Shown piece after piece: positions 45,570-60,500 of a stretch of DNA of 64,000 nt. The notes beneath the pieces are model-generated. The model saw only the letters and a list, made by a program, of their open reading frames with translations. It was not told where the DNA came from and did not search any database. Position numbers and translations under genes: made by a program. The stretch is from Mycteria americana (Eukaryota > Chordata > Aves > Ciconiiformes > Ciconiidae): positions 2,234,501 through 2,298,500 of the forward strand of contig NC_134367.1 in NCBI RefSeq assembly GCF_035582795.1, read 5' to 3'. Position 1 is the stretch's first letter, and each line of letters starts with the position of its first letter.

Positions 45570-48500
45570 AAATTTATACATTTATACATTTATACATTTA
45601 TATGCAGCTATTATTAAGGTCAATACAATCAACTGGCAGAACAGGAATATTCCAGAGTGTAAAAATTAAGCAAAGTACACTGGAATATGGCCAGTGGTCA
45701 CATTTTTCCAGTATCAGGAGTAAAATCCATACTGTGAGGAAGTTTTTTTAAGAACTCGGGCAGGTTCATAAACACATTTGCTCTGAAGGTGTTCATTCCC
45801 CTTCCACATTCAAATTCTGCAATACAGAATTAGTGAATTTAAAGCAGCAACTCTGTGCGCTCTCTGAGTGTGTCTCCCAGCTCTATCACCCGCGTCTCTG
45901 GGCTCCTGGAAGGCACGCTAAAAAGCACGGTATGAATACAATATCATGAATATAAAGGGTGGAAACAGACTCTAAAGAAAGATATAAAGAAACAGAGCCA
46001 CACCACATAACACACACATCCTCAAAAGCAGCCAACACCAACACGTATCTGGTGTTTACTCATCCCAGGCCAGCTGCAGATCAAGAACCGCAAAGACAAA
46101 TCAGACATTATTTCAAATAGCAAATTGAGGAAAACTGCGATCTGTTTATAAACACTTCACTAGCGGTCAAGAGAGAAAATGCAATCCAAAATATTATTAT
46201 GGGGAATGAACTGGTCATCTTGGTGGACTTGGCAGTGTTAGGTTTATGGTTGGACTCGATGATCTTTTTTCCAACCTAAATGATTCTCTGATCTTTAGAT
46301 AGACGCAGACCTGGCCTTGTGGTCGTAAATTAAGATATTAACCTCTACTGCTGTATTCTAGTGTCCATGCTCATGGTGTCAGAGCATCCGCCTGCAGCAG
46401 GTCACCACCGTGATCTCACTTCAAGGTCAGGAAAATGTACGCAGCGAGGATGAGTTTCTCAAGGCTGCAAAGGAAAAGGGCATCAGAGCCAACATGAGGA
46501 CGGCAAGTCTCTCACTCCCAGTGCTGAACTCGGTGTTTCTCACTCCGCTTTCCTCCCTTAAGGAATGTTTTTAATTCCCACAAGCCTAACAGGCAAAGAG
46601 TACTGGGCTCGCTATTCAGAAACATGAAAAGCAAGAGACAAGCGTTCGGATTCGGAAGGACAGCGAAACACCATGCCCTTCTCACGCAAGCGAGCCCCTT
46701 TTTTGTCAGAAACTGGGCGCAGGCTGCTGACAGAACAATTACTGAAAGTAATTATTTTCTCGTTGGGTAAACAATCCAGTACAATATGCAACTGTTTTTA
46801 GAGCCGGCCTATGTCCATAAATTATCTAACTGAATTAGTGCTGGCTTCCAGAAGCCCGAGCTGCTTAGGGGCGGGGAAGGAGCTTGCATTTTGGCTGAGC
46901 TGTTGTCATGAGAAGTAGCAGGGCTCTTTCTTGAGGCACAAGCAGACAATCTTGGCTGGGGTCCAGTGCTAGGCTAGAATCGGAATTCATTATTCATGAT
47001 AAAGTGGGAGGCAAATCTTTTGATTTATTGGCAACAAGCAGCGCAAACACCAGATGCCTTCCAGCAGAACTGTATATGCATGGACTGAAAGAAACGCCCC
47101 TCCTGGTCCTTTTTAGGCAGAGCAGAGTCCCAGAGAAAATTTGCTAACTTGGTTCCACACTTTAGATAAAAATGTTTCACTTCACCTTTGCAATATTGCT
47201 TTGCGCCCAAAGAGATGAATCCATCCTTGCTGGTCTCTGTTTTGTTTGTATATAAACAAAAAGCTACCTGGACAATTCAGGCAGAAAACAAACCAGACCT
47301 ACTAGAAATCATTCTTATGATAAATTGCAGACATACATGCAGCAACACCGAAAGTCACGGCTATAATTCTACCGAGGGATTTTGATAACCCCTTCCAGGC
47401 AATTTGTAATTCAACCCCTGTCTGTATCTCTTCTCTTCTATATCGCCTCACCACTCCCTCGACTGTGCATCTGATCATTGCTATTCTTAATTTCACTGCT
47501 CAGTGACTATGAAGCTTTTCCCACACTATCCCATCTAAACCAAATAACCTCTCAGTGAACACACTCAGGGATCTCTGTCCCATCTCCTTCATGCTGCAGT
47601 GATGTTTGTCACTGAGGCTTTTGGGTGCCATTAAGTTTTTATAGTACAAGCAGCAAAAGCCTTTCTGAGCAAGCAGCAAAAAAATCCATCAGAAAAAAAC
47701 CCCAGTCAAGTCTCAATTATCATCCAGATTGCAAATTAGCACCATTCTGCCATTTTTGGGGCACTACCCAGCTGTGGCACACTGTTATGGTTCTTCTCCC
47801 CAGTGACATGAAGCACCAGCACTGTCCAGGCCAAACCCTCACCCAATTGCTCTAGAGAAATCTATTTGTTTTTCAAAGGTAAATACCCAATTGAGGTCTT
47901 TTGTGTCATCTCTTTTTTGTGTCATCTCTGGTTTTGTGTCATCTCTGGTTTTGTGTCATCTCTTTTAGGACTCCCTTCATCTCCGCTCCCCTGCGTAATT
48001 GAGAATTGACTGTAGCTTGTTACGCTTCCCATGTTTCACTTTTTTTGGCTAAGCAAGGATACGTTCTCTGCTATGAATTCACAGCAGTGTAGTTTTGATA
48101 CTGCTGTGGAAGGGAGCATGTAGCTAATGACTCCTCTCAAAAGGCCAACAAAGAAACAGATGACAACTCTGCCATTTAAATGACAATATTTCAGCTGCAG
48201 CGTGGACATCTTGTTATGATGAACAGGAGAGTTCTCACCTCTCTGTGGACCAGAAAGCAAGTGTAGAGTGAGGTCCAGCTCAGAGGAGATTTTAACCAGG
48301 TCCAAGAGCTAGGAAAAACTTTATTTTTTCATTACCTCTTAAATTCTGCAAAATTTAACCCGACATTAGGCAGATTAACTTTGATTCAAAGAAGTAGCCA
48401 GTGACTAGTCTCACACATTGCTTTGATGATGGCGTCAGGTATTCCTTTGATGTCATCTTGTTTATTCACAAAGAATTTTCTTCAAGTCCGGTTTTTCTCA

Positions 48501-51500
48501 GCACAGCAGCACTCAAATGGAAAGAATGGTTTGTTGGCTCACAGCTTTCCAGTCAACCTGCTGGCCTACAAGTGCTCTCTCTAGTCCTTCTCTCTCAGCC
48601 TTCGCTTTGGCTTTCTGCTGCTTTTCTGCTGGTTCTGCTGTGTCTTTTCACACAGGCTCATGACCTCAAGAAAATACTCGTCCCTCTCTATATGCATTCA
48701 GAATGCAGCAAAACTCATTTCCTTTCCCAGACTACCTTTGCAAAAGCCTGTATTTTGGGAAATCACTCCTATTGTTTTAGGAATCTCATTTTACATAGAT
48801 TTCATTACTTCTGACATTCATTTTACATGAAGAGCGGTTGTTATGCCCTTGAGCTCTGAGAATTCATCTAATCTGAATAATAACTATACCTAACGCAGCC
48901 TGGGGGGTCAGAGATTTTTATCTTGGTTCTCTGTTCTACTTTACAACCCTGTACACTGGTCAGGCAGGGTCTGCCTGAGCCTGTAAGCTGCAGTGAGGTA
49001 GATCGGCTTGCATAGCATTCACGTGAGACTCCTAGCTCAACCGACTAGACACTCACAGTTGGCTGAGCATGGCCTTCATCAGCCATCCAAAACAAAGCTT
49101 GGCATCACAGTGGGGCACTCCGACCACTTTGCCATTGTGCTACTGTTGATAGGCACCCTACACCTGCCCAAGCCACCCATTAGCTGCTGCTGCCACCTCC
49201 ACCGAAAGCCTACACTTGAGGAACACTCAAGCGTGAAAGGTGGTCCTACTGTTCCTACTGCAGACAGGGAGCTGGGTGAAGTGCTGAAGACCCAGTCCCC
49301 AGGGAGCTGTCCAGAAGCAAAGGATGGAGGATGCAATATTTAGACGGGACATGAGGAAGCATTTCTTTACCGAGAGGGTGGTCAAACACTGCAACAGGCT
49401 TCCTAGAGAGGTGGTCAATGCCCCAAGCCTGTCAGTGCTTAAGAGGCATTTGGACAATGCCCTTAGTAACATGCTTTAACTTTTGGTCAGCCCTGAAGTG
49501 GTCAGGCAGTTGGACTAGATGATCGTTGTAGGTCCCTTCCAACTGAAATATTCTATTCTATTCTATTCTATATAGACCTTTAGCAGGAGGACTTCTGGGA
49601 AGGAGCTGCAGAGGGGACTCTGTTGGCAATGTGTCCACAGAAAAGAAGCACCAGAATATCATTATGTGAGTGGGAAGCTGGGTCAGCACCTGAAACGACA
49701 CACCTGCGTTGCTGAATAATCATTACAGAGGAGACTACACACTCGCAATTACTTTCAGCTTAAGTGATATTAAAGGGAGATCCTTGGTAAACAAGCAAAT
49801 CTCATACAATTCATTTCTCTCCTTGCAATAATCCTCTATAATTACGGATAAATGCCAGATTCACTAGAACACTAGGCATTAAAATACCCTCCATTGCACA
49901 AATGGATACAGGCTCAAATCTCACTTAGGAGAAGAAAACAGTCAGTGCACATACTGTATCATTAGCAACTCAGAATCATTTGCATCTGGTTGTCAGGGGC
50001 ATCTACAGCTCAATGCTGGAAAAAGCGACTCTTAAACTCTTCAGACAAGGCTTGTCCCACTTTTGACACTGGGTCATGGCCAGCACAAGGGAACCCTAAA
50101 CCTCACAGAAACCTTTGGCAGCCGCTACATAGAAACATTTAGCACATCTGAAAAATAGTATCAGGACATCCCTTTGCAACAAGAGGCATTTTGTCAAAAT
50201 GTTTCATTAAAAGCTCAAAGAGCTCTACCCAAAATGGTGCTAGAGTTTGGAAACATACCACAGAAAGAGGGTGAGGTGGAAACTGGAAAGCTCTTTGAAG
50301 TACTGCAGTATCCTAGGACTAGGGGACGCGGATTAAAAAATGATTCATAAAAGGCTTTTGCTCAGACACTGGGAACTTTGTGGAACACCCCGGAGGAGTG
50401 GTGGGTCCAGCAAAGTTAATCACATTGAGAAAGAGGCTATGCGAGTGCACGACTGCTTAGCCAAAGAATCACTCGGCTGGGGTAATTCATGGGTTGACTG
50501 TTCCTGTGCACAGGGCTAACCTCAGCTCTATCAGTTATTTCTTAAAGTACAATCTGGATACTTTCATTGTGGCTCAATCGGTTCCCAAGGTTGGGTGAGA
50601 GTCTGTGCTGTCCTTTTCACAGGGACTCGCCCAGGAACTAGGCAACGGTCAAGCTAATCCATTACCTGTTCGCCAGGCTCAGATTAATGATAGTATTACC
50701 AGTTTCACAAGTTACTGCACATCACCTGAATTGAGAGAACTGCTGTGAGCCCACGAAAAATGAGAGGTGGTATTAACAGAGACCTAAACGAGAAATGGGC
50801 CAGGCACTGCACACGGGTGACTACCACAGCCTCCTTGCTATTGCTTCTACTGATGCTTGTTGATGCACAGAAATTTGATCACAGATCTAAGATTCTGAAA
50901 ATATCTGATGCCAGATGTGTCAAAGGAAAACACGGGGCAGTCCTAACACAAGTCAATGTGCAAAACTATACTTCAAGGTGGGAACGTCCTTCTTTCACTA
51001 ATTGCTGACCAGATAATCCTGGGAGCCCAAGAACTGATGGATCTAGGCAGTCTATCCCAGGCAGTGTAGATATAAATACTATTCATTACTTAAATATTCT
51101 ATAGTACATACATACTCTTACACCTGCACCTCCATTCAATCTCTTTTCAGCCAGAAGATTCTTGAAGTGATAGAATTCTATTTCATCACAATTAATTCAT
51201 TCTTCCTCTTCTATGCAGAAACCACAGATTCCTCTCAACCTTGCAGCTTTATTTAAAAACTCTTGAACAAACTCTTGTGCTGATTCTTCCCATTACAGCT
51301 GTGTAACATCCTCAGGAGCTACAGCCTATCTTGTAGGCAGACACTAACAAGCTGTGCCCATGCTCTGCACTGAAAGGGCACAAAGTAGTGCAGCTGCAAC
51401 TACAACAGGACCAAGATCAATCCAAGAAAGGCCAAAAGAGCAGCAAAATGGGTTTGCAACCAGGTTGCTGAACTACAAGGCTTCCAGGCAGCTTGGAGCA

Positions 51501-54500
51501 CAGGCAGAGTGAGCTCATAAAGGACACAGACATACCCTACGTCGCAGAAAAAGCAAAAGGGAAGAGATCAAGCTCTTACGCCTGCCTAGCCTGCTCGATG
51601 GGATCGTAGTTGTCGAGGTAGTTGAATCGGATGGTGTCTGTAGGATGCCTGTCTGATGAACGCCACGGTGGGAGCTCTTTTTTCTCCTTGTTTGTCCTCC
51701 TTCCTAGCACAGAAGGTTTTGCCTCTGGGACGTTGCTTCTTACTGGTTGCACATCAATAACTACAAATTCATCCTTTGAAGGAGTCTAGTAAGAGAGAAG
51801 AAAAGAAGAAAATAAATTTTAGCTGATAATGGAAGTGAGATTTGTTTTGCCTAACTTTAGACTTCTAAGAATTGGGTATTAACTCAAAATTAGTCTCTCC
51901 AGGCTCCATTATGGTCAGTGGACAGAAATAGGCACCCTGACAGTGCATGTCATTGCCCACGTCCCAAAATCTCTATTAAGTTGAGCTGAACTGCTTTTGA
52001 GATGCTTTGGCTTCTCTCCATTGACTACAGAGAGAGCCTATGGGGGAGTTTGGTTAAAATTAGAGGGCTGAGTTTTGAATTCAGGGCAGAAGAATCCCAC
52101 CGTCACAGTGCTGCAAACCAGGCATGGCATCAATGAATCTGAGGAGAAAGCAATGGCTACTGAGTAATGCTCCACCTCCCCAAAATGGCCCTGCCACCTT
52201 TGAAGAGGAGAGAAAGAGACAACGCCAAGGGCTATAACAGGCATAATGGGTGCTTTTTTCCTTTCCACCAGGTAAACTGACTCTGAAATGTCAGCAGGGG
52301 TGACGCTGGGTACCCCACCTCTGCTTATCAGATGGAGGCAAGCTATCATATGCTCTATAAACTGGGCAAAAAGAGAGTAGAACAGCGTTGAGTGCTGGAG
52401 AGGGAAATTTAGAGGATTACTCCAGAACACCCTGAAAGGATAGCAGAGTGAGACCTTGGCGATTGCTTCTCCTAACCAGTGAGATTTTCACTTCCCCCCC
52501 CACCAGGGATGGATGATGGGAAAGTAGAGCGCATAGCAACACACAAGTTTAGATTCTAATTTAAAATGATATATCTTCTATTTTAGTCGTGGGAGATTAC
52601 AGAAAGATAAAGAGGCAAAGGGGTTAGGCACCCGGCCAGCCCAGTTTTCCCACTGGCCCCAAACATCTCTAGAGGTGGTAGGTATGTACCTTTGGTCTCA
52701 TGACATGCAGCTCGTTCACCATCTCAATGTAATGTTTCTTCCAGATTCCTTGCTCAAAGGGGGTTGGAGAGAAGTTGATGTACCAGCCAAAACGTAGGCA
52801 TTTCAGCATCCAGAGCTGATCCAGTTCAGACAGGTACTTCCAGTACCAGCTCACCTGTGAATGCCCAGTAAGTTGAAAACCTTGGGGTTTCAAGCATCCA
52901 AGATTGCAACTAGAGACTTCTGTGCTGTGGATGTAATTCCCCTATGTCCTTAAACTAGTAAAATTCTTCAGCACCATTTATGCTCCATTTAAACCTTTCA
53001 TTAAACCATTTAAACCATTCAAGGTCTTCATGACATGCTCAGTGTCTAGGTGTTAGCTGATCTCCAGCACATGGTGAAATCCTCCAAAATTCATGGGCCA
53101 AGAGAAAAAATTTCAGCTTGTTTGAGGCAACTTCCTGCACTTCTACTCAATAGTCATACAGTAGTTGGAATAAACCCTTTATTAGTTTCCACTGAGAAAA
53201 ACAGCATCAATAAACTCCCCAAGTCTGATAGACCCGTTCTGAACATTTTCTTTCTACTCGTGTTCTGCTGTTACACTCCATCACACAGTCACCTTGTGTG
53301 CAATGCTTCTTCCAGCTTAAGGACAAACATCATCTATTGGCGCTGCCATGCTTATAATAGCAGCTATCCATGATATGACACAAGTAGCACTGTAAAGGCC
53401 TTTCTTTCTAAGTAAGTAATTTCCTAACCTGTCTTCTCCCTGCCTGTGAATGCAGTGTGAGTTGCATCCACATAAAACATGAAATGCTGGAGAAAGATCC
53501 TAGAGCAAGCTTTAAACAAGCTGAGATGTTGATATATCCGTAGTATTATATGGAGTACTACGTTAGTGCAGTAATAATGTCACCAATATCTGAACTTACT
53601 CATTCGGAACTACTTTGGGCATCACCTCACAGCACTTTATCTCATGGAAACATATATTTGGAGTCTTAGCCACTGTGCTCAAAAGACTGAAGCCCTAGCC
53701 ACTGTGCTCAAAAGCACAGCTGTAACTTCTCTGCTTCTCCACATCCAACACTTTACCCTCAAGCATTTTAAAGGATCTGGTTTTCTTAAAGCATTGTGTG
53801 CAGCTCTTTGCAGCTAGCACAAGCCAATACTTTTCAAAGCAATTAATGATTCTGCACACAGTGCAAGGTACTTTAAAAGAGCATGATTTTCAGAAAGTAC
53901 CAGGCCTACTTCTTGGGAAGAATCAGTCTTGTAAAGTGCCAAATTTTAAATGCCTTAGAGCTGAGCATCTAAAATTACTCTTCACTTTTGTAAATCTTGG
54001 CCAACGTGGCTTAATTTAGGATCCGTGGAAGTGTTGCATTCGGTCTCATAGCATTTGGAACCAGGCTGCCAAGTCAGAAGACATCCTTGCATTATGAAGA
54101 ACAGCACTGGTATGTCTGTGCTGAAAACTAGTGCTGCTTCCTTTTTTTTGACTAGCTTGACCTGACTTTCTGAACCTTAGTGTTGGCTTTTTTACCTGTG
54201 CACATCGACAGAGGCTCCGTGGGTCCAGGAAGGAAAAGATGTATAAAGACAGGACTCTAGGAAGCCTTGTGGTAAAATCTAGAGCCTCGATGGGAACTCG
54301 ATCCTGTAGCTGCTTGGCACAGAATTTCTGCTGTGACGGGGAGCAGCGTTCCAACAGGTCCACCAGGATCCTCCGCCTCTGACCATCTGTCCACTTGTCA
54401 AACTGAAAAAAGGAGTTTCAGGTTCTGAGAAACCGGAGATTCAGCTTCTTAAAATAAAGCACACATTTAAGGCAAGGGAAAGTGCATAAGCAGCAGCTTC

Positions 54501-57500
54501 TGGTGACTCATTCAAGAGCAAAGCACGTAGGAACTGGGAACAAATGGAGAGGCTACATTAAAAGAAACTCTGAAGCCACGTAATATATGATTTATAATCC
54601 TCAAAGGACCCAGGATGGCCTAGTCCAGGACACACTCATGCTCACAAGACTCTGCTCCTGGGACCAGTTCTGAGACTTGGCTTCACTCATGGAAAGGAGA
54701 AGACTCAGATGTGTGTTTACAGGACCAGGTCCCACACTACAGTGAGTTCACTGCTGATTCCTTGTCTATTCTGACACTTATATGGCCCCCACTACTGCCG
54801 TATTTGAGTGCCTCACAATTTATAAAGTATTTATTGTCACAATCCCACTGCATAGGAGAGAAATCCCCACTACAGAGAAGTGGAGCAAAGAGAAACTAAA
54901 TCAGCTGCCCATGTCTCACAAGGAAAATCTGCGGCACAGATCCGGCAGCACAGTAACAAAGATTTTTCACAGCATTTCTATGCTTATGACAGGTATCTAA
55001 AGAGGATTAAAACAGTTGTGGGAAGAAATGAGCGCTTAGGTAACCACGCGAGCATGTATCGCTTTGCTACGATGGCAACAACAACGCTGCATTGAGCGGA
55101 GTGGGGCAGAGCTGTGTAAACAGGGTGGGAGCAACGGTGGCGGTAGCTGGTGTTTAACTTGTGTTGATAGCAGAGGATGGAAAGGGCCCTGTCAGCAGGA
55201 ATCTCCTGGGAGGAGACTGACCTCATCGCCACAATCTGTGCAATCTGTCTCAAAACCTGCAAGAGCAGTCCTGGCTGCGAGGGCAGCGCAGAGTGCCAGG
55301 AGGGAGGAAATGTCAGAGGACCACGGCGGCTGCAGGTAGGATCGGCAGGAATCCCCGGTGGGAACTGCAGGCAGCAGAACGGCACAGTTAAAGATGGCTT
55401 TCCGGAGGTGAAATATGGATTTTGGAGAAGTCCTGCTTCATCCTCCTTCCTAGCACAGCAAGAGCAGCCTCAGCCCAAACTCACCTTCTTTTCAAAGGGA
55501 AGACTGAACTGTTTGGGGAATTCCCCTGTTTGGGGAATGCTGCTCTTCCCGTTTGTTTCTTTCTCACCCGTTGGCCATCCCCAGAACACGCACCCTGCTT
55601 TCACAGGACTGTTTCCTGAAGCCAGCTTTCCACAGCTGACGACTTGCTCTCCACAGGTCAAATCACAGCACATTCATTTTTGCATTTCACCTCAGGGGCA
55701 TTTGAAGTCCTTATTTAAATGTGACCTCCAAAAATTAAAAATAATAAGAAAAACCATGCATTTCTTCCCATATTTTTTTTATTATTATTGTGGGTAAATG
55801 GTTTAATGTCCAATGTCCCTTCCTTTCCCTTTCAGAACAAAACAGACTAGAAATTCAGATTATTTTTTTTCTCTGCTTCCCCTCCCAAAATCTATGGTCA
55901 AGTGGAGGATTGGCAGAATAATAGTTTAAAATATACTGTGCGGATCAAAGGTAATTGAGAAGTAATTTCTTTCCAGATAATTTTAAAGAACTCTTCGTTT
56001 CTTTCTTTATTTTTCCTTGGCTGTATTTAATTCCAGTACTGGAGAATGAACTCTAAGAAGTAAATAGCTCTTCTCCTTCTTGCAAACACCTCTGCAAGAC
56101 CTTCAAGAAGGTCAGCAAGAAGGGTGGAATTGGCATTCCTGAGACCCTAGAGATGAAAAGGCAAATAGAAGAAAGCTCCCAAATGTCCATGCCTTTTCAG
56201 ACACAGACAGTGAATTAAGGAATACACCCTTTCCCTCCCATCCCTGTTTTGCATATAACTTTCACCTCTGATGATGTTTAGCAGAGTACTAAGGAAAAAC
56301 TGAAGCAGGATCTTTGGATTTGGGGCTTCGAAACAAGAATAAAATCAGACAAAGGTGTTCCAGAGGGGGACAGAGGAGGTTCTGCCTGTCCCCTTCCCAC
56401 CCTCAGCTCAATATGAAAGGGAAGGGGGAAAGCTTCTGCTGCACAGACTCCCCATTCATGATCACAGCTGCATCCCCTTCTCATTAAAACAATCCACAAT
56501 CACCCATTTGCAAAGATAAATTTCTCCCACCTAAGTTCCAGAGACAAGGGGGTAACTGGCTTACTCTCTTCCACACCAAGAGATTAAGAGAACTATTCAA
56601 AGGAAATCTAGCTGCTTTTTAGAAGAGATGCAATATTTGCTCCTATTTAACTCTTCCCATTCTGCCACGAGTTTTGCAACAAAGCAATTAATTCCTTCCA
56701 GCATCCTCAGCCTGTGCTTACTCTGCAAGGGAAACTCCATTTAAATCAGTGCCACACGGTCGAGAGCATGGGAACACACAGCTTCTTCTCCACTGCATTC
56801 AGCAGCAGCCAAGTAGTTAAGTAGGCATAATTTGTCTCTTTTCCAGTATTAACAAGCATGTCCCCATCCTTCATTTGGCTGCCTTTCTCCACAGTTCCTC
56901 CCCTTGCATCTGATTACAGCAACCCAACCAGTTGGACCGGATTCCCCTTTTCAAGGTGCTGCACCTTCTCTATCCGCAGCTACGAACATTTTTTCCCTTT
57001 TCTGTGCCTTTCCCGGAGCCCTGGCAAACAATGTCTCCCCAGGGACCGTATGACATAAGGCTATGCTAGCAATGCAGAGTGCTCAGTCTCTGCTTCTGCG
57101 ATCAGTTTACAATTAATCCATGAGTGCACACACACAAATAACGCAGCCTGACACTAAGGGGAGAGCCCAGGACCTCAGCGCCGAAGTACAGAGGCTCTGC
57201 TGCTTAACCTAAAGAGGCCCCTCTCTGCTGTAAGAGACAGGTTGTTTTACTGACTCAAACTAGCCACTGAAATGGGACATAATCCTCATCTCCAAACCAG
57301 CGTATCGACAGGAGTTCACAGGGTTACAATCACACGCAGGCATCCCTGTGCTCTGCAAATGTAGGATCGAATTCGCTAGTCAACGAGGCTCTTTTGCAGC
57401 ATGGCTTTCAAGTAGATGGAGATGATTCACCTAGGGAGAAGCAATTTTTCCCTCCCTCCCCAGCCATCCTCTCCCGGTCCTGATGAAGGGATTTGCTGGA

Positions 57501-60500
57501 GACCCAGGACCTGGGTGAGAAGAGAAGGGATGAAGCAGACAGGCACCTGGTATCCGTAAGATATACTAATCCACCCCCCAAAATCCTAAACATCTCTGCT
57601 GCCAAGCTGCTCCTTGTCAGTAATTAGCAACTAGCGCCTAGGATTTGTTCCTTTTTGCTTTCAGCACTGTAGTTAAAAAATTAAACCTGAAATTTTGCAA
57701 GAGGAGACTCCTGGGCAGACTGCTGAGGAAGGCAAGCCGGCAGCCTGGCGACAAGAAGCATCCCTGAGCAGGAGCCATTGCTCCTGCGCCTTGGCACCCA
57801 GCATGGGGTCAGCTCCTGGGTAAAGAGGTGTCTACAGGTGGGGGTCTGCAGTGACTAGGGATGGGGTTCAGCCGCCCAAACACCAGTGCCCTGTGTTGTG
57901 GGGTATCCTGCAAAGCCTAGAGCTGCCACTCCAAGGGTGACAGTTGTCTGCAAGTCCTGCATCATATCTGCTGTGATATGAGAGGTAGATAATGAGACCA
58001 AGAGGGAGATAATGCATATGTCCACACTATGATCCTCTTACCCTTCAAAACAAGGTGGCTGGATCCAAACCGTGTATTTGGCATGGTTCCTGGCCCAGGC
58101 TAATGTCCAAATTGTGTCTGAACAATGCCTGGAAGAGCGCTACAGGCCCAGGCCAAAATCGTGCCACGGAGCGTGCTAACCATTTCATATGTGGATGAGC
58201 AAGTTCCAGTACCTGGGAACACTCAGATGTGCTGTATAAATTACTAGCAGAAGATGTAGCCCACAGGTTGAGCTGAATCACTGTCTGGGCTCCCCTGACT
58301 TGTCTACATCTTATTTGGCTATAACGGAAGCTGAGACGCTCAGATCACACTGAAGCTTAGGTGTCTTAATCTTCAAGTTCAACCCCAGCTTCATTGTCAA
58401 CTTATTAACCTGGGTGTCAGCACGATAGCACTGAGCATTAAGGTAGAGCAAAATGCTTTTATGTTTTTTAAATTAATGGGAGGAATTTTTGGCTTGCAGA
58501 ACACAGCAGAAAGGGAGGCTGAGAGGCAGCACGTCAAGGCGTCTGCCCTGGGTGCAATACAGAATAAAAGCAACTAGAATAAAACAGAAAAATTAACAGA
58601 GATATGTTAACCCTTTCACAGTTCAACCATCAAAAGGGTTTCAACTGAGAGACAGCAGCACAATTTCTCTTTTATATGTGTCTGGATAGGATTTGGGTAA
58701 AGGGGTTGGTGTGAAGGAAATTCATCGCAAATGCCTCCAGCAGGATCACAGCCTGCAAATACTCATGCACGGGAACAGCCGTGTCAGACAGGCAGTCTGC
58801 TGCCACTACACACCACTGCTGCTTCCACTCTGTGCAGCAATAATACTTTGCAGAGCTGAGCGCAACCTGAGACAGCCAAAAAATTGTAGAGGGTCCCATC
58901 GCGCGTTTTGGGTACTGCAGGTGACAGCACAGCCAGTGCCATGCCCTTTGGGGCTGCCCAGCAGTGCAGAAACAGAGAAATGAAATCCCTTCAGGACAGC
59001 TAGTTCATTGTTTCTCAACCTGTGTTTTATGGACCACAACAGCCTGGGAGACATCAAAGATGTTCTGTGGCACAATTGGAATAAAATAACTAAAGGAAAA
59101 TGCACATACATAGTCCCTGAATGCATGCAAATAAAATCAGGAAGAATAAAATAAACAATGAGCATCCAAAGTTTAATCTAATCTTTTTTTGGCTGTAAAG
59201 GAAAACCACTGTGGCAATCCCGCAGAAGGCAACCTGTTCTGCTTTCCCAGAAGGCTGGATGGTCCTTCAGTGTAAAAAGGTTGAGGAACACTGAGCTAGT
59301 TCATCTCCTGCCGCAAGGCAGGATCCACTCTACCTAAACTATTCCTGACAAGTGTTTGTCTAACCTGTTCTCAAAAGACTCCAGCGATGGAGATTCCACC
59401 CCTAACCCCTAGGCAAGCTACTCCGGCAGCGAATTATCTGTAGCACTGGATTTTGCTGGTGTCTAAATTGTGTCTCCATCACTGCAATTCAAGCCCATGA
59501 TTCCTTGTCCTATCCAATGTGAACACAGAGATCGGATCATTCCTCTCCTCTTTTTGGACATCTTTTGTGTGTCGTTGGAAAGATGTTATTACATCTTTTC
59601 TCCATCTTCCCTCCAGTAAAGGGATTGTTTTCCTATTTTCTGGACCTGAGACTGTTCTCACATATGACTTGTTCTCAGAAGTATCTCCAGTTGGTCCTCA
59701 GCTTTCTCAAAATGCAGGGACCAGAACTGGGGATGGCTCTGCCTTTCAGACGGCCCTTTGGGATATTTCCCTTTATTACGATTACAAGACACTGTCAGCT
59801 TATATTTAGCTTGTGATCCACCATAATTCCCAGCAATTTTTTATGCAGAACTGCTGCATACTTAGGTTTTCTCAGATCTGCAGTTTTTGTAAATGTCATT
59901 TTTACATGCAGCACTTTTCACTTGTCCTTATCAAACTGCAGATCATTTCATTCTGATTTCTAATCGCCGAAGTTCATTAAACCCCTCCAAGCCTGGTATC
60001 ATCTGCAGGTGAGTACTTTCTATTCCATCATCCAGATATTACTGAAAATGCTTAACAGTTCTGGACTTAGGACAGACTTCAGCCTTCCAGTTTCATAATA
60101 AAGCATTTACAACTACACTGAATATGGGTTCCCAGCCATACAAACCCCGCCTTCAGCAGTTTCATCTAGTCCATACTTCCTGAGAGCACTTTGAGAAGGT
60201 CCTGTGAATCAATGTAAGAACTCCTGCCCAGAGCACTGTGATTTTTTGACACAGTTTCTCTCAAACTCAGAGCACTCTAGGCTTTGCATACCAGGTATTA
60301 TAATGCCACAGGCTTTGAAGGGAGTTAAGAGCAGCTTTTGTGCTTTCTGCACCCTTTTCATTGGTATGATGGATGACAGAAGCGCAAGGAGAATTAGCTC
60401 TGAAGGAGTATGATGAGACCTACTGATCTAGTGTCATATGAAGGGTCAGAAATGTAACCTTTCAGAATATGATTCAGCACTCTTATGTGTGTTTGGAGGA

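Larger units (their letters stand above)
45097..51579 (-). other. FBXO16: FBXO16 last intron
   Basis: The intron runs from donor GTAAGA at 51579 to acceptor CTCTGCAG ending at 45097. It holds a microsatellite (45533-45604), two CR1 3' pieces (46229-46293, 49340-49573), a four-unit minisatellite (47899-47966) and an AT-rich stretch near 46730-46850. The 137-codon plus-strand open frame at 48401-48814 has no recognisable domain. Confidence 0.8.

Noticed and set aside
48401-48814. 137-codon plus-strand frame with hydrophobic stretches
   Set aside because: The hydrophobic runs come from T-rich DNA. No family match and no splice signals were seen.
52038-52430. 130-codon minus-strand frame between FBXO16 exons
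   Set aside because: It does not fit FBXO16, whose exons on either side join in frame without it, and no domain is present.
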